Positions 1-19,200 of a DNA stretch of 64,000 nucleotides are shown piece after piece. Both the position numbers and the translations under genes were made by a program. The first letter of the stretch is position 1; every line of letters starts with the position of its first letter. Source of the DNA: Haliclona indistincta (Eukaryota > Porifera > Demospongiae > Haplosclerida > Chalinidae); the NCBI GenBank assembly GCA_964017065.1, contig OZ024783.1, positions 2,581,772-2,645,771 on the forward strand, written 5' to 3'. The notes below the pieces were generated by a model. The model searched no databases, had not been told where the DNA came from, and worked only from the letters and a program-made list of their open reading frames with translations.

Positions 1-420
1 ACTGATACACTCAGCAAGAGATGACCAAGTACGTGGAACAGCTGAATCATTGGGATCTCTGTCATCACGTGACAACCAGTCGTCCAGGACCCTCCGAACA
101 AACTCGTTCTTGTCTTTGCATTACTTCAGATACCTTCTCACTAGAGCATCATCCTTCAAGAGCATGTGAGCTAGGCCCGTGCACTGCCATTGTTCCAATG
201 ATGAGATCCATCGAATAACTCTCAGAGAAGACCCATCAGGTTTCTTGAGATGAAGGAGCTGATCACGAGGGTCTGTCACTGAGCTGCCGGAAAGAAATAG
301 AAAAGCTCAACTTTGTAAAAATCACTTCACTCACATGATAGAGGACCAGAGTTTGTAGTACCAGAGATGATCAGAGCCTGAGAGATGTTAGTACGACTAC
401 GAGTCTCTTGCGTGGAATGC
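1..420 (-). pseudogene. Death-domain gene relic with decayed 2A exon, cut by window edge
   Basis: Read on the minus strand, this matches the two-exon Death gene at 53,354-53,819. Exon 1 (about 338-420) encodes a short leader beginning MHST and ending LIISGTTNSGPLS. The exon below it encodes the start of a Death domain. This copy is broken. Where the 53-kb copy reads RYQKECKD, this one reads RYLK-stop-CKD near 125-135. A small deletion near 258-275 also shifts frame in the segment that reads DRPSYDQL elsewhere. The last helices run off the left edge of the window. Death domains act in signalling assemblies, but this copy cannot make the full domain. Confidence 0.75.
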
Positions 421-1293
421 ATGGCGCGCTCTTTTCCATGTGCTTGTGGGCGTAACCAACCGCGCCTCCAGACTACAGAGCGGGAAATTTGAATTTACCG
501 CACTCTGTTGTCTGTACTGCATGTCCCACCCATCTCTGTCTTTCCATCATCACTGTGCATTGCATGACTGCACTATATCAATCAAGATAAAGCACAACAC
601 AGATCTGAATCTGATCCCACCCTCCTCAGTCTTAATTTGTAATGAGCAACCTGAGCTCTGACTAATAATTATTTATTAATTTTAACGTTAATTACAACTG
701 CTTGAAAACTAAGTTTAAATATTCATGATCATTTATATCATACTATACCTATACTAACATAATTATACTTGTCAGGTTTTGCAATCCAATAAGCTCATCG
801 ACTGCAGCAACTAAAAACATACAGAACCGTAAATATCAAGTTGAAGGATGGTGAGACCAGCCATGCAAAGGGTTTAACACAAAAGTAACATTTTAAAGTT
901 AATAGATTAGAAAGAGAGAAAGTCATTCTACTAGCTAGGATGAAATGTCATGAATTAGCAAGCTAGCTCAAGCTAAGAGCATGAACTCAAAGCTGTTGCA
1001 ATCCATTCCAAGTCATGCATCATCTTCCAGTACTCCTCCTCCAGGCAACCCATCATCACTATCTAATGTATTGCACGTGAGATAGAAACATGATTTGAAA
1101 ATTACACATATTCAAACTCTGCACAAAAGTAGCTAACAATTACAAAACAGGAGTGACAAAAATATTAAGAAATGATGCGTTCTACACATGTACATGAAAA
1201 AAGACAAAGTAGTTAAAATTAATATTGAACTGTTATATAAAAAGACTGAAATCACAATGAGCACATATAAGTACAATCATGTACTATCATCAC
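421..1293. other. Duplicated non-coding spacer, no gene seen
   Basis: This AT-rich spacer lies between the Death relic and the 3' end of NLR copy 1. It aligns along most of its length with 53,820-54,660, for example the block with tcaggttttgcaatccaa and the block with tgcatcatcttccagtac. It is therefore part of a larger segmental duplication. The 53-kb version holds roughly 800 extra bases before its NLR begins. Short ORFs here have no recognisable family and are not kept. Confidence 0.7.
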
Positions 1294-4218
1294 TCAACAA
1301 GGTTTTAACAATTGCTTATATTGTTCTTGGATGTGTGGTGGTAGCTTGTTATAGACTACTATATCAAGTTTGAATGTTAATACATGTTCGTTACTATCAG
1401 CAGCCTCGATCAGTTGGAGCAGGTTAGTAGAGTCAGTGTAATCTTTTAGCTCTTCAATCTGTAGTACTTCTAGTGTGTGGTGTGACTGTACAATGTTAGT
1501 GAGAACAGGTAGATCACTAGTGCTTAGTGGATCATCAATCTCCAGGTAGGTCAGTGAAGTGATATTCACGATCAATGCAGCTAGCGGGTGAAGAAGGTCA
1601 GATGAAATGGCAAGTTTCTTGAGGTTTGTGTTACCATGTGGAAGAAGCTGAGTTTCAACAAAAGTGTCAATAATTTCCAATCCAAGTTGTTGCAATGAAG
1701 AAGGTTGAAATAATGTTAAGATTAATGAGCTACTATTTGGCAATCCAATGCCAGACATAAATAGATATTTTAGTTCACTCCCTGGTGCTATCAGCTGCTG
1801 TAAGATGACCAGATCATCATGATCAATGTTAACTCTCCATAATACAAGTTTTTTCAATCGACAAAACTCCTTTAATGTAATAATTACAGAAAGGGACGAT
1901 CCAGTTATGTTTAATGATAAAATTCTCGCTTTAGCAATAGATGAGGACCTAAGACCCTTCACCAGGAGATCAATATTTTCTTCTGGCACATTATTCACAT
2001 TTTGCAATATAAGACCCCATATTTCATCAAAGTGGCTAATACAGTATCCTGTGGCATACCAGTCAAAACCAACTACTGGTTCAACATCTATTGTATAACG
2101 TTTACTATAGTCCACCTTCACACTATCCATAATGCTAGGACTCTCATATGCACAATGGACCAACTCTAGACTAGTATACTGCATGGATACTGGCAAGTTG
2201 TTGTACCAACTCCTGGTACACAGGGTGACTATGATAATCATCATGTCTGTACATTCCTGCCAGAAACCTCACAACAACACTACCTTCCTTTAGCCATTCT
2301 ACCAGTTCAACGCCACTAGGATTCACAATAGCAATATGGAGGGCAGTCAAGTATTCTTGAAGAGTGAGATGGAGGAAGGAGTAGGAGCACCCAGGACCTG
2401 TACACACATTCACACTTGTGGTCTTTTTCATTGTCCCAAGGTGCTCAAAGTCCTCACCAAGGTCAGTGAAGACGAACGTTTTCTCACACAGTCTCTCATA
2501 GGCCACCTTGGCTAGCTGAAGAAGCTGCTGAGCCACTACAGGAGGAAGCTTGCTAATGTCCTCTGTACGCTGGAGGGAAGGAGGCATGCAATACTCACTA
2601 GGAACCTGATGGGTGGACACGAGGTGCCTGCGAATGAGACCACGAGTGAGAGCGTCAAAGAGCTGTGTCATGGTTGTAGGGAAGGGAGTATCTGTGTCAT
2701 AGCTGTCCTGGTATATCAGGGCTACAAAAACGGCATTGAGAGGGATGTACATCATACCATATATGGGAGGATTACTGGTGATGTAAGACAAGAACCCTGC
2801 CAGGATATCCCCACTAAACACGCTCTCAGCAAACCGCTTGATATCCTCTCTAGTAAAGCCTATCACCTCGAGGTGACTGTCTATGTTATGCTGGCAGAGG
2901 CTCCAGAGCTCAGCGCTTACTGAAGGACGACTGGTGACAATAATAGTAGCCTCTGCCAGGAGCCTACCCTTGAGTAGATCTATGTAGACTGAGCCCTCCT
3001 GTCGCTGCTCACGAGGAAGCTCATCAAACCCATCGCACACAATAAGCATGCCTTCTCCTTCTCCTATTGCAGCCAAGAGCTCCTTCATGTTAGTGGTAGC
3101 ATCACACGGCAGCAGGTCCTCAAGGCAGCGTGCCTCTTGAGCCTTCTTCTCCCTCAAGCGAACTAGTACCACTAACTCGCATTGCTTCACACTCTCTAAC
3201 TCCTCCCACTTGTGACACACCTCCCATGCCAGTGTGCTCTTGCCGATACCTGGTGCACCCTCCACCAGGACACAACGTACTGGTCTACCATCCTCTCTGG
3301 GCTTTAGTATATGATCTAGTGCTATCGGAGCTTTCTCACGCAAGATCTCTTCAGTTAAACCGTGGAGACTTTTTCTAGTAAACTCATCTGCTTGCTTCCT
3401 GGTGATACCCTTCTTGCTGATGACAGCTAGCTCAATGTAGTGCTTGCTGGCAGTAGTGAGTAGCTTATCATCATCAGGGAGTGACTGTCGGTAACATTTC
3501 TTTAGGAACTGTTTGTACTGTTTCCTGGTGATAGCTGAGGAGAGGAAACACATCATCCACTGGTCATTAGTGACTGAGTATGTCATTATACCTGTTGTGG
3601 TTGAATGAGATGAAGAGGTGATGGAGGATGGTATCATACTATCATTGGTCTGTTGTGCTGTAAGATACTGTCACATGTTATTCCACCATACACACGTTCT
3701 CTACTCACCAGCTGATGTGTTTGGTGGTAGGGACGACACCAATTGAGGAGTGTGCAGAGCTACATCAGAACACCATGCACTGGTCAGTGGATGTACTCAG
3801 ACACACATTATCACACTCACCACATGTGGACCTCAGCTTGCCACAGAGGTGCTGCATTGAACTGTCATTCTCTAGTGCTTCCACAAACTTGTGGTAGTTG
3901 CGGGAGTCTAGTCGGATTGCTGTTTCTGTCGCATCTAGGAGCTGAGACACTTTCTGTTCTGTGAGTGGCAGCTCAAAAATCTTTCTTCTCGTCTCTCGTG
4001 ACAGTAGACCAGCGGAGTACAGTTCTGCTGCCAGTGAAGTAGTGTCACCAATGGATTTGAACAGGTCAGCATAATGCCTTTGAAACGAGCGGTACTCAGC
4101 GATCTCGGTCTCCTGAACAGCACAATAATAGACCAGCATTAACACTGGTATTTACATACTATGATCCAGCGGTTGGACTAGTACAGTAAAGTCTTACCTG
4201 ATCGCTAGAAGACGCCAT
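1294..4218 (-). CDS. NLR copy 1: CARD-like - NACHT - LRR receptor, frame broken before the LRRs
   Basis: NLRs are cytosolic nucleotide-binding immune receptors. Exons on the minus strand: 4198-4218 (MASSSDQ), 3821-4112 (helical CARD-like death-fold domain), 3709-3759 (linker) and 1294-3657 (NACHT plus LRRs). All joins are GT-AG and phase-compatible. The long exon shows Walker A GAPGIGKST, Walker B LIVCDGFDE, sensor TIIVTSRP and the NLR-typical FLHLTLQEYLTA. The C-terminal part is leucine-rich and ends KLPPHIQEQYKQLLKPC. The frame stops at TAG 2171-2173 (HAVY-stop) and resumes in another frame at LELVHCAYE. Copies 2 and 3 read straight through here, so this is either a small frameshift or a 25-base GT...AG segment (2166-2190) whose removal restores frame. 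A MITE sits 12 bases upstream of the start codon. Family is certain; functional status is not. Confidence 0.85.
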
Positions 4219-4230
4219 AACCAAACGTAA

Positions 4231-4561
4231 TGCGCCTATCATTGTTATGCCCCACTACCCCCAGCTGGGGCTGGGTGGGGCAATATTGGGGATTTGAACT
4301 ACCGGAAGTTCAAAAGCCCCACCCCATGGGCAATTTTAATAATCTATTCTCCCTATTGTCCCCACCATAGACCCACATCAGTACCAGGGGAAAACTCGTT
4401 GCCCAGCTGAATTCAGTAGATTAGAAAAGTACGAACAAATACAGAAAAATCAAATAACGGCAAATTCCCCACCCACGGGACGAAATTTTATCCCAAATCT
4501 CCCAATAATCCCCCTGTAGTTCCCCAGCTGGGGGTAGTGGGGCATAACAATGATAGGCGCA
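4231..4561. mobile_element. PIF/Harbinger-like MITE upstream of NLR copy 1
   Basis: A 331-bp non-coding element with long terminal inverted repeats (outer ends TGCGCCTATC and GATAGGCGCA, each continuing through a TTATGCCCCACTACCCCCAG-type block). It is flanked by the 3-bp direct repeat TAA, the target duplication typical of PIF/Harbinger elements. It lies between the NLR ATG and the end of the BRWD gene. NLR copy 3 lacks it at the matching position, so it inserted after the duplication. Confidence 0.75.
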
Positions 4562-4749
4562 TAACACACCCGCACACATTTTTGAGGGCGTAGGTAGATA
4601 TCAATGAATCTGATTAACTTGTGTGATATTACAGAATAATGGTCTGCGGTGACGAGAATGCACTAACTGGCTTTCCTTGCAAAAGGCGTGGCGTCTAAAC
4701 AATAGGTTTAGATTTGATTTTAAAATACTAACCACAAAATGAAGTATTA

Positions 4750-10879
<6,130 letters not shown>

Positions 10880-10882
10880 CTG

Positions 10883-11350
10883 TAACCTGATACCTTCTCA
10901 CTAGATCATCATCCTTCAAGAGCATGTGAGCTAGGTCTGTGCACTGCCATTGCTCCAATAATCAGATCCATCTAATAACTCTCAGAGAAGACTCATCAGG
11001 TTTCTTGAGATGAAGGAGCTGATCATAAGAGGGTCTGTCAGCTGCCGGAGAGAAATAGAAATGCTCAACTTTGTAAAAATCACTTCACTCACATGATAGA
11101 GGACCAGAGTTTGTAGTACCAGAGATGATCAGAGCCTGAGAGATGTTAGTACGAGCATAGATAATCTATGGTACGAGTCTCTCGTGTCATGTGGACTGCA
11201 TGTCGCGCGCGCTAATTCTTCCTGTGTTAATGGGCGTTACTAACCGCGCCTCCAGACTATAGAGCGGGAAATTTGACTTTTCTTACATCCGCACTCTTTG
11301 TTTTTCAGCTGTACTGCATATCCCACCCATCTCTGTCTCATCACTGTGCA
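10883..11350 (-). pseudogene. Death/2A gene relic fused to the BRWD fragment
   Basis: The sequence switches abruptly at about 10,880 from the BRWD intron to a partial Death exon (10,883-11,070) and the upstream decayed-2A exon (about 11,100-11,220). Both match 53,540-53,960. The Death exon is cut in its middle, so no Death fold can be made. An extra stretch (agcataga...) is inserted in the leader. The fusion point explains why the BRWD gene lacks its 5' half. Confidence 0.75.
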
Positions 11351-11389
11351 TTGCATATGAATGCACTATATTCCATCTTGTTCCTTTCC

Positions 11390-11757
11390 TTTTTCAAGAG
11401 TCATCCCTACTCTTTACAGTTTTTTTTACCGTGGCTTTACTTTATTAAGTAAATCGGTAGAATATCATTTTTGTCCTCAAAAAAACCTCCATAGAAAATA
11501 GTCATGAACACAAGTTTTACTATGATTAAAAAATAACAACAGTATAGAAATTATTTTGTACTGAGCTCATGTTAAGTAAGAAACCAATGTATAGACCAGG
11601 CACAGACAATAGCAACTAAGACAATGATAACTGCTATGATAGTTTTCCAACTGCAAGCGAAGCTGGTAAGGGACTGGTAACCATCATGCGCCATCTTGAT
11701 TGCAGGATTGACTCTGACCGGATTCAGTTCTGTAGAGTTGAAATTGAAATCATAATT
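11390..11757. other. Intergenic, includes a scrap of family F3 tail
   Basis: Bases 11,390-11,460 resemble the tail of the F3 element (ttgttcctttcctttttcaa, agagtcatccctac; compare 39,410-39,470). The rest, to 11,757, shows no gene, RNA or clear repeat. Confidence 0.45.
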
Positions 11758-13000
11758 ATGCCACGCGGTAGACGTGGCATATTTAGGGTTGGGCTGAAAA
11801 TAACATGGCGGCTACACTTAGGCTAAACGCAATAATTCACGTATATCTTGGCTGTTGACGATATCAGGGGTATTTTAACTACCTAGGGGCTATCCTAAGA
11901 GGTAAGCGCTTACAATGAGTCTACTAAGAACGACTATAAAGCCAGTTGCTATGGGCATGAAAAGATGGCGTCTCGCCTGGAGGCACGACTACGGCACTGC
12001 CATATCTTCGCCGTACGGGCGTTTCAAGCTAATCTAACGTTCAGAAGCTCTTTGCACGATTTGTGCGATTACAAATAGACCTTCAGAAGCAAAAGAAACC
12101 ATGTCTAAGGTGGTAAACCAGAGTTCACGTGGTCACCCGTTTGTTCATCTTCTTTCTTCTTCTTCTTCTTCTTCTTCTTCTTCTTCTTCTTCTTCAGAGA
12201 GCCTAGCGCCGTGGCTAGTGAGCTATTCAAGACAAAACCTACACAGAAACTACACTAGTCTTTGGGAGCAGTGCACCTGATATCTATTTAAGCCTAAAAC
12301 ACTAGCAGAAGCGAGTATTTTCAAGAAAACAGCGATTTTTGGTCCATAACAGACTCCATTCCATCATTCTTTTGAACTCCGTTACTAGGTTACGCCTACT
12401 CGCGCACGCCCGTGTATGTAATTATTCTAATACAAGCGCACCTTAGTACAAATTGCATGCTTGGCGAGTGCTGCTGCCACTAGCAGTGTTCACAGCAGAC
12501 AACGAGCAAATCGTCACTGTTACACCGGATTTGTCTGTTCAGGCTTGTAAGAATTCTAGCTTAAGCTTAGCAAATGTTGCAAGGTACGTGTTGCATGCAG
12601 TGCAGACTGCAGAGTCGATTGAGTGCATTGCCGGAGCTGCCCGGCACTTAGTTCTCTTTATACACTGTATTAGCATAAGTGCCAACCAAGTCATTAATAA
12701 AAAAAGGAAAGAAACAAGTAATAAAAACATTTTAACCAAAATGGAAGAGATTTAGGGTTGGTACATTTGTCGAAAAAGTATGGAAACAAGAATTGAAATG
12801 AAAAGAATTGTAACAATAGCAGTGTAATGCTACCTCCCTAAATTAACTGCTTTCGATAGTTGTGGTTAATTTAATAGGGAGGTAGCATTACACTGCTATT
12901 GTTACAATTCTTTTCATTTCAATTCTTGTTTCCATACTTTTTCGACAAATGTACCAACCCTAAATCTCTTCCATTTTGGTTAAAATGTTTTTATTACTTG
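11758..13000 (+). mobile_element. Composite foldback element, family F1, copy 1
   Basis: A non-coding element of 1,243 bp. Left end: a perfect hairpin (ATGCCACG...CGTGGCAT), then TTTAGGGTTG and ACATGGCGGCTACAC. The middle holds a (CTT)n tract at 12,147-12,196 followed by GAGCCTAGCGCC. Right end: a large foldback at 12,715-13,000 whose two arms of about 125 bp pair almost perfectly around a short loop and carry TAGGG motifs at outer and inner edges. No transposase is seen. A truncated second copy lies at 63,000-63,467 in reverse orientation. The superfamily cannot be assigned from the sequence. Confidence 0.75.
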
Positions 13001-13226
13001 TATTATTAATCACTATTAACCGATTCATAATAAATGTGGTAGAGCCAGTAATTTCGTGGTAGCTACATTCACAAAATTTCGATTTTGACGAATGGATTAT
13101 TTTAGTCTACATACCTGGGTAGTAGACTAAATACTCTATGACTAGACACAAAATCATACTTATAGTGGATTTAATTTTCGCAAACACCACGATTTTATAC
13201 ACGAAACAGCTCTATTATGATACATT

Positions 13227-16200
13227 CTACGATACTATGCACAACAGTATTCCATTACTTGTTTCAGGTGAGTAGACTGCTTCAATATCACTGACAACTT
13301 TGTTTTTGCCCATGGCCTTCAAAGCTGTGATCAGGTCACTCCAAGTTGCATTAGGAGAGTTATCCAGCCAAACATCAAACATCTCAGCCTTAAGTCTGTC
13401 TGTATCACCACGATAAGCTATCTCTAGCTTACGAAGTTGGGTCATTGTGAGACCCAATGTTATGCCAAGACCATGCCAGTCAGTGACATCGTTGACTGCT
13501 TCAAGAAGCAGGGTCACTGGGAGTGGAGAAAAAAATCACTATAAGCTAAAATATCATTGAAAGATTAATGTGTACCTACACTTTAGTTGGTACTAACTAT
13601 TAAGTGCTGTAATCTTATACATTCACAAAATCTGAAATACAGTAATAATTGTCTTGACAATACTATGCTAGGTACCTGAACTTGACCGAGCAACTCCTGC
13701 TAGTGGCGGTGCTTGTCTATTATCACGACTTGCTGTAGATTGAGGAGATCTTTGTTGAGTAGACATTGAAGGTGTTGCCAGCATCTTGTCCTCTGTATAA
13801 GCATTTGAAAAGCAGCAACATGCTAAGATTGTTAGCTAACAATAATTTTACCATAAGGGGGATAGCGTATATAAAAGCTGCCAAGGGAAGAAGAGGTTTC
13901 ATCAAAAAGGTTAACTCTGTGAAATAGATGCTGATGGAAAATCTTCGAATAAAAGCAACCCTTAAATCGTAATTCAAAGGGACAGTGTGGAATCCTTATA
14001 CCTTCCACAAAGTCACAGACATCTTCATTAGTGACCTAATGACAGGACCAATAGATAATACATGCATCATGTGTAGGCATTATACCTGTAGAGGCATTAT
14101 CAGAGGTATTATTTTCCATGAACCCACTTCCTGTTCTTCCTGATCCAGCTGTATAGTAGTGTTGCTCTTGAAGCAGAGTGATAGACTGATGTTATCCTTA
14201 CTCCAGTCACGATACTTCTCGTCTACAATCTAAAATAGAACAATATAAAATAATTTATGGCTGTCATTAAATTGTCTTCCCAGTCTGTTATAATTATTAC
14301 ACAAGTCCTAACCTGTAGATATGAAGCAAGATTCTTCACAACAACAAAATGAAAGTCAACAACTAAAGGACAAGTGGTCTTCTTCTTATAGAACATGTGA
14401 GCTATGCAACGTGTTTCTGTGTCAGTCGGTCCTTTTATTGCAATTACACAGGGTTGATCTAGTCTGGATCTGATGGTACCATACTGGGTTTTGGGATTAA
14501 ACTCTCCCTCCCTCTCTCTAAATGTGTAGGAACAAGAGTAAATAATAGAACGGGCGGGATTATTTATATTATTTACTCTTGGTAGGGGGGCTTCTGTGAA
14601 AAGGTTTTGAACCTAAATGAAGAGAGCTGTTTCACATTCTCGATGTCTGCACAATGCTTGATATTGACATCTACGTCCTTGTGGAATTCTTCACTGCTTG
14701 AGACCAAGAAGAGGGGACTGATCAACTGCCGACTATTTTTTGAATTGAACTGGCTTCCAAAAATAGCTCTAATATGAACTCTTGCAGTCACTCCAGGAGG
14801 AAGGGCTCCTTCAGGAACCTTGATATAGAACTCGTATCGCGGCCATTCCACCAATTGAGCCTTGTCTCCCACAATCTCCAGTACAATTTCTCCATATACA
14901 TCAACTGTCTCTAGGAAACCTGCATGATTGGGTTGGAAGAGCTAATTATGCGGTAATAAAAATACTATTGGTGTTTTTAAGTGTATTGTTACAAACAGCA
15001 ATAACATGGCAAGATCTGGCAAATAGTCATACCAATAGAAGGATAGCGTATGCAAAAACTGTTGACAACAGACGAGGTTTCATCAACAATGTTAACTTGG
15101 TGCAATAGTCGCTGGAAAGTCCTCAAACCACAGAAACCCTCATATCGCAACTCAAAGGAACAGTGTGGAATCCCTGTACCTGCCACTAAGTCACAGACGT
15201 CTTCATTAGTGATCTAATGACAGGATCAAGAGATAATACATGCATCATGTGCAGGCATTATACCTGGGGAGGCAATTTCATAGGCATTATTTTCCATGAG
15301 CCCACTTCCTGTTCTTCCTGATCCAGCTTTATAGTAGTGCTGCTCTTGAAGCTGAGTAGTACACTGGTGTTGTCCTTACTCCAGCATTGATATTCATTGT
15401 CTACAAACTATAAAATATGGATTTCATTAGAATAATTGTCTTCCCAGTCTGTTTTGTCCTAACCTGTAGATATGAAGCAAGATTCCTCACAACAACAAAA
15501 TGAAAGTGAGCAACAAAAGGACAAGTGGTCTGTTTCTTGTAGAACATGTGAGTGGTGCAACGTGTTTCTGTGTTAGTCGGTCCGCTTATTGCAATTACAC
15601 AGGGTTGATCTAGTCTGGATCTGATGGTACCATACTGGGTTTTGGGATTAAATTCTCCCTCCCTCTCTCTAAATGTTTAGGATCAAGAGTAATAAAATGG
15701 GCAGGATTATTTCTATTATTTACTCTTGGCAGGGTGCCTTCTGTGAACAGATCTTGGCAATAATGAACCTAAAGGAAGAGCTCTGTTTCACATTCTCGAC
15801 GTCTGCACAATGCTCTATATTGACAGCTACTTCTTTGAGGAATTCTTCACTGCATGAGACCCAGTATAGGGCACTGATCAACTGACTATTTTCTGGGAGC
15901 TTGAACTGGCCTCCTAAAATAGCCCTAACACGAACACTAGCAGTCACTCCAGGAGGAAGGGCTCCTTCAGGAACCTCGATATAGAACCCGTATCCCGACC
16001 ATTCCAGCACTTGAGGGTTGTCTCCCACAATCTCCAGTATAGTTTCTCCATATACATCAACTGTCTCTAGGAAACCTGCATGGATTGGAAGAGCTAATTA
16101 TGCAATAATAAAATACTATTGATGTTTTTAAGCGTATTGTTCAATTATGATTACCTTTGCTTTCACTAGCTAGCTCCTGCCTCACGAAGCTAAGCAGTAA

Positions 16201-19200
16201 AGTAGACGACTGTTACGACTGTAAAATGCACCTATGATGCTACCCACCGCAAACAAACGGAAATGATGCGAAATGACGTCAATCTAATGAAAATTAATTA
16301 TGTATTTTCAAAATCATGTGCACACGCCTTCTCACTTTCTCAATCCTATTTACACCATTGCTAAGCATACAATGTAGCTAACTTCTTCATATACATTATA
16401 TTCTGAAAACAGTGCTGTCAGTAAGTATCTTAACCCTTTAAGGCCTATAGCGGCTTTAGGTGCCATAATTGACTCCACCTACTCTAGACGTCATAAAAAG
16501 TGCTCTAGAAAGGTCAAATCAAGTTTAATTGCAAAAGATGACTTTACCTGAAAAAACCCACTGTTTTTCGGCGCCCTCCCCACTAAAACGCATAGCACGG
16601 GGGAATTTTAAAGGGGGGTTTCTCTTCATTCACCCGGGGTTCGAAGGGGCAGAGCCCCTCGGCACTTTTGGCATTTTTAAGGCTTCAGGATACCCGGAAA
16701 TGCATTCTTGGGCATAGAATATGGTCTAAACTATGCTGTTTGCTCACCTGGACACCACTAGATTTTTGTATCAGTCACAAGGGCTAAACAAAGGCCAAAA
16801 TTGGCTGAAAAATGACGAGGTCGCAGCACTTAAGCGGATTCAGTTCCGAAGTGGGAGTGGCCAACTGAGAGTTTAGTACATGGTCGTAAACTTTGACATA
16901 CCAGGAAAAAACAGTGCTAGTTTGGAACAGCTAGCGTACTGCATGTTGTAGAAATCGCAAGACAAACTGTCAGTTTAGAGCAAGTTGAATTTTCGTCAAA
17001 ATAATTCGGTCACTAAAGAGTTAAAGCTTTTATAATAGCTGCAGTAACTTTGTATTAATTGGGATGAGCTTGAGAAAGCCCCACATTGATCGTGACAACG
17101 TTCCACGTGAGTAGAAACTTTGCAACTGGCTGGCTGGCAATCGGTTACGTATGGAGCGTCATCAGTGCCAAAATTAACCGGTATATCGATAATGATTTTT
17201 TGAATGAGAACGGTCAACAGAGGGCCCTTTTTCTGAAAGGGCGTTCAAAAACGGAAAAGGTGCTCTTATAGAGGATAGTTAGATTAACTAAGGGCGCTCA
17301 TTTTAGAGAAGGTCGGAGCTGGGTTAGCTGTAGGCATGCGCTTATTATGCTGGAATAATTTTTAGGTAACTGAGAATATTCGAGAATAATCGGTCAAATT
17401 TGATCACCCATGGTCACGGGTGCATCATCAGGTCGATGAATGGAAGCATAGCAGTAAACGACGTTCATTCTGTCCATCGAGCTACAGAGATCAGCGATCA
17501 CTTCTACATATCGATTAAGGGTATCAACAGGCTAAGCACGACAATGGCTTGCAATGTGACTCGTGGATTTTGCTTTCGTTCTTGCGTTATGGCTGGCTCA
17601 CCTTGACGGCCATCTTAGACTTCTCTGACAGCAAAAGCGCCCATAGTTGACTACCTAAGTACTTGTAGATTTTATCTAAACTGTTGGATAGCTCTGAGTT
17701 TGCGAAGACATCTCCTAGATTAATGGCTACCTACTTCAGGAATTTCAGTGCAAGCCTCTATACAATGCATCAACATAATGATACTTACCATACTTGTGAA
17801 ATACATGTATGTAGCTTTAATTTTCTTATAGTCCGCTATTATCTTTAAGGTGGCGGGTTACCTTTCGCCCACCCGTTTAGTCTGGTTTAGTATACCGCGA
17901 TAATGACATCATCAAGTGGTGCAAATAATGATATTCATCTCTTCAACGTGTGCAAATAATGATATTCATGACAAAAGGGGTGGAGCTCGCTGAGAACAAT
18001 ACACGGCAATGGCAGAAATGAACTCGGATTTTTCCCACAAGACTTTGGAAGCTGTGTCGAGAGCTGCGTTCACTGACTAGTATCTACATGTACATAAGTA
18101 ACATTCGGAGTGAATGGTGGGGCCTTTTTCGAAAATTTGCTATTGTAGAAGCAACGCTGATGCCTCAAACGCAGGTCACTGGCGCACTCTTTCCTTTTAG
18201 CGACAATAAAATCTTGATTCAAGAAAGATAGCGAGAAGACACTCCATCATTCACTCAAAGGTTGTATTTACTCGAATATAAACCATTTTTCGTAGACTAG
18301 CTAACGCTACACGTCGCGTAATCTTGTGGGAAAAATAGCTGCTGTGTTACCTAGGATTGTGTCGACTCAACTCTTTGCTTATTTCCTCAAGAGTCATTGG
18401 TTATGCGAGGACACTTACTACGATGCCTTACAGCGACTTTGTGCTGATTGCTTATTTCTGTCAGAGTTCCAAGCGAAAACAGTTTTTCTCATTAATATTC
18501 ATAAATTTTGTAACCCGCCACCTTAATGCATAAAATTAATGAGCAATGATATTAACTCTTTAGGGACTGAATTATTTTGACGAAAATTCGGCTTGCTCTA
18601 AACTGACAGTTTGTCTTGCATTTTCTACAACATGCAGTACGTTAGCTGTTTTAAACTAGCACTGTTGTTTCCTGGTATGTCAAAGTTTACAACCATGTAC
18701 TAAACTCTGACTTGGCCACTCCCACTTCGGAACTGAAGCCGCTTAAGTGCTGCGACCTCGTCATTTTTCAGCGAATTTTGGTCTTCGTTTAGCCCTTGTG
18801 ACTGATACAAAAACCTGGTGGTGTCCAGGTGAGCAAACAGCATAGTTTAGACCATATTCCATGCCCAAGTATGCATTTCCGGGTATCCTGAAGCCTTAAA
18901 AATGCCAAAAGTGCCGAGGGGCTCTGCCCCTTCGAACCCCGGGTTAACGGGGAGACACCCCCTTTAAAATTCCCCCCGTGCTGTACGTATTAGTGGGGAG
19001 GGCGCGCCGAAAAACTGGTGGTTTTTTCAGGTAAAGTCATCTTTTGCAAATAAACTTGATTTGACCTTTCTAGAGCACTTTTTGCACTTTTTATGACGTC
19101 TAGAGTAGGTGGAGTCAATTATGGCGGCTAAAGCCGCTATAGGCCTTAAAGGGTTAAGCGACGAAAACCTTTATTTGGCGAAAATTTTATGAGAAAAATC

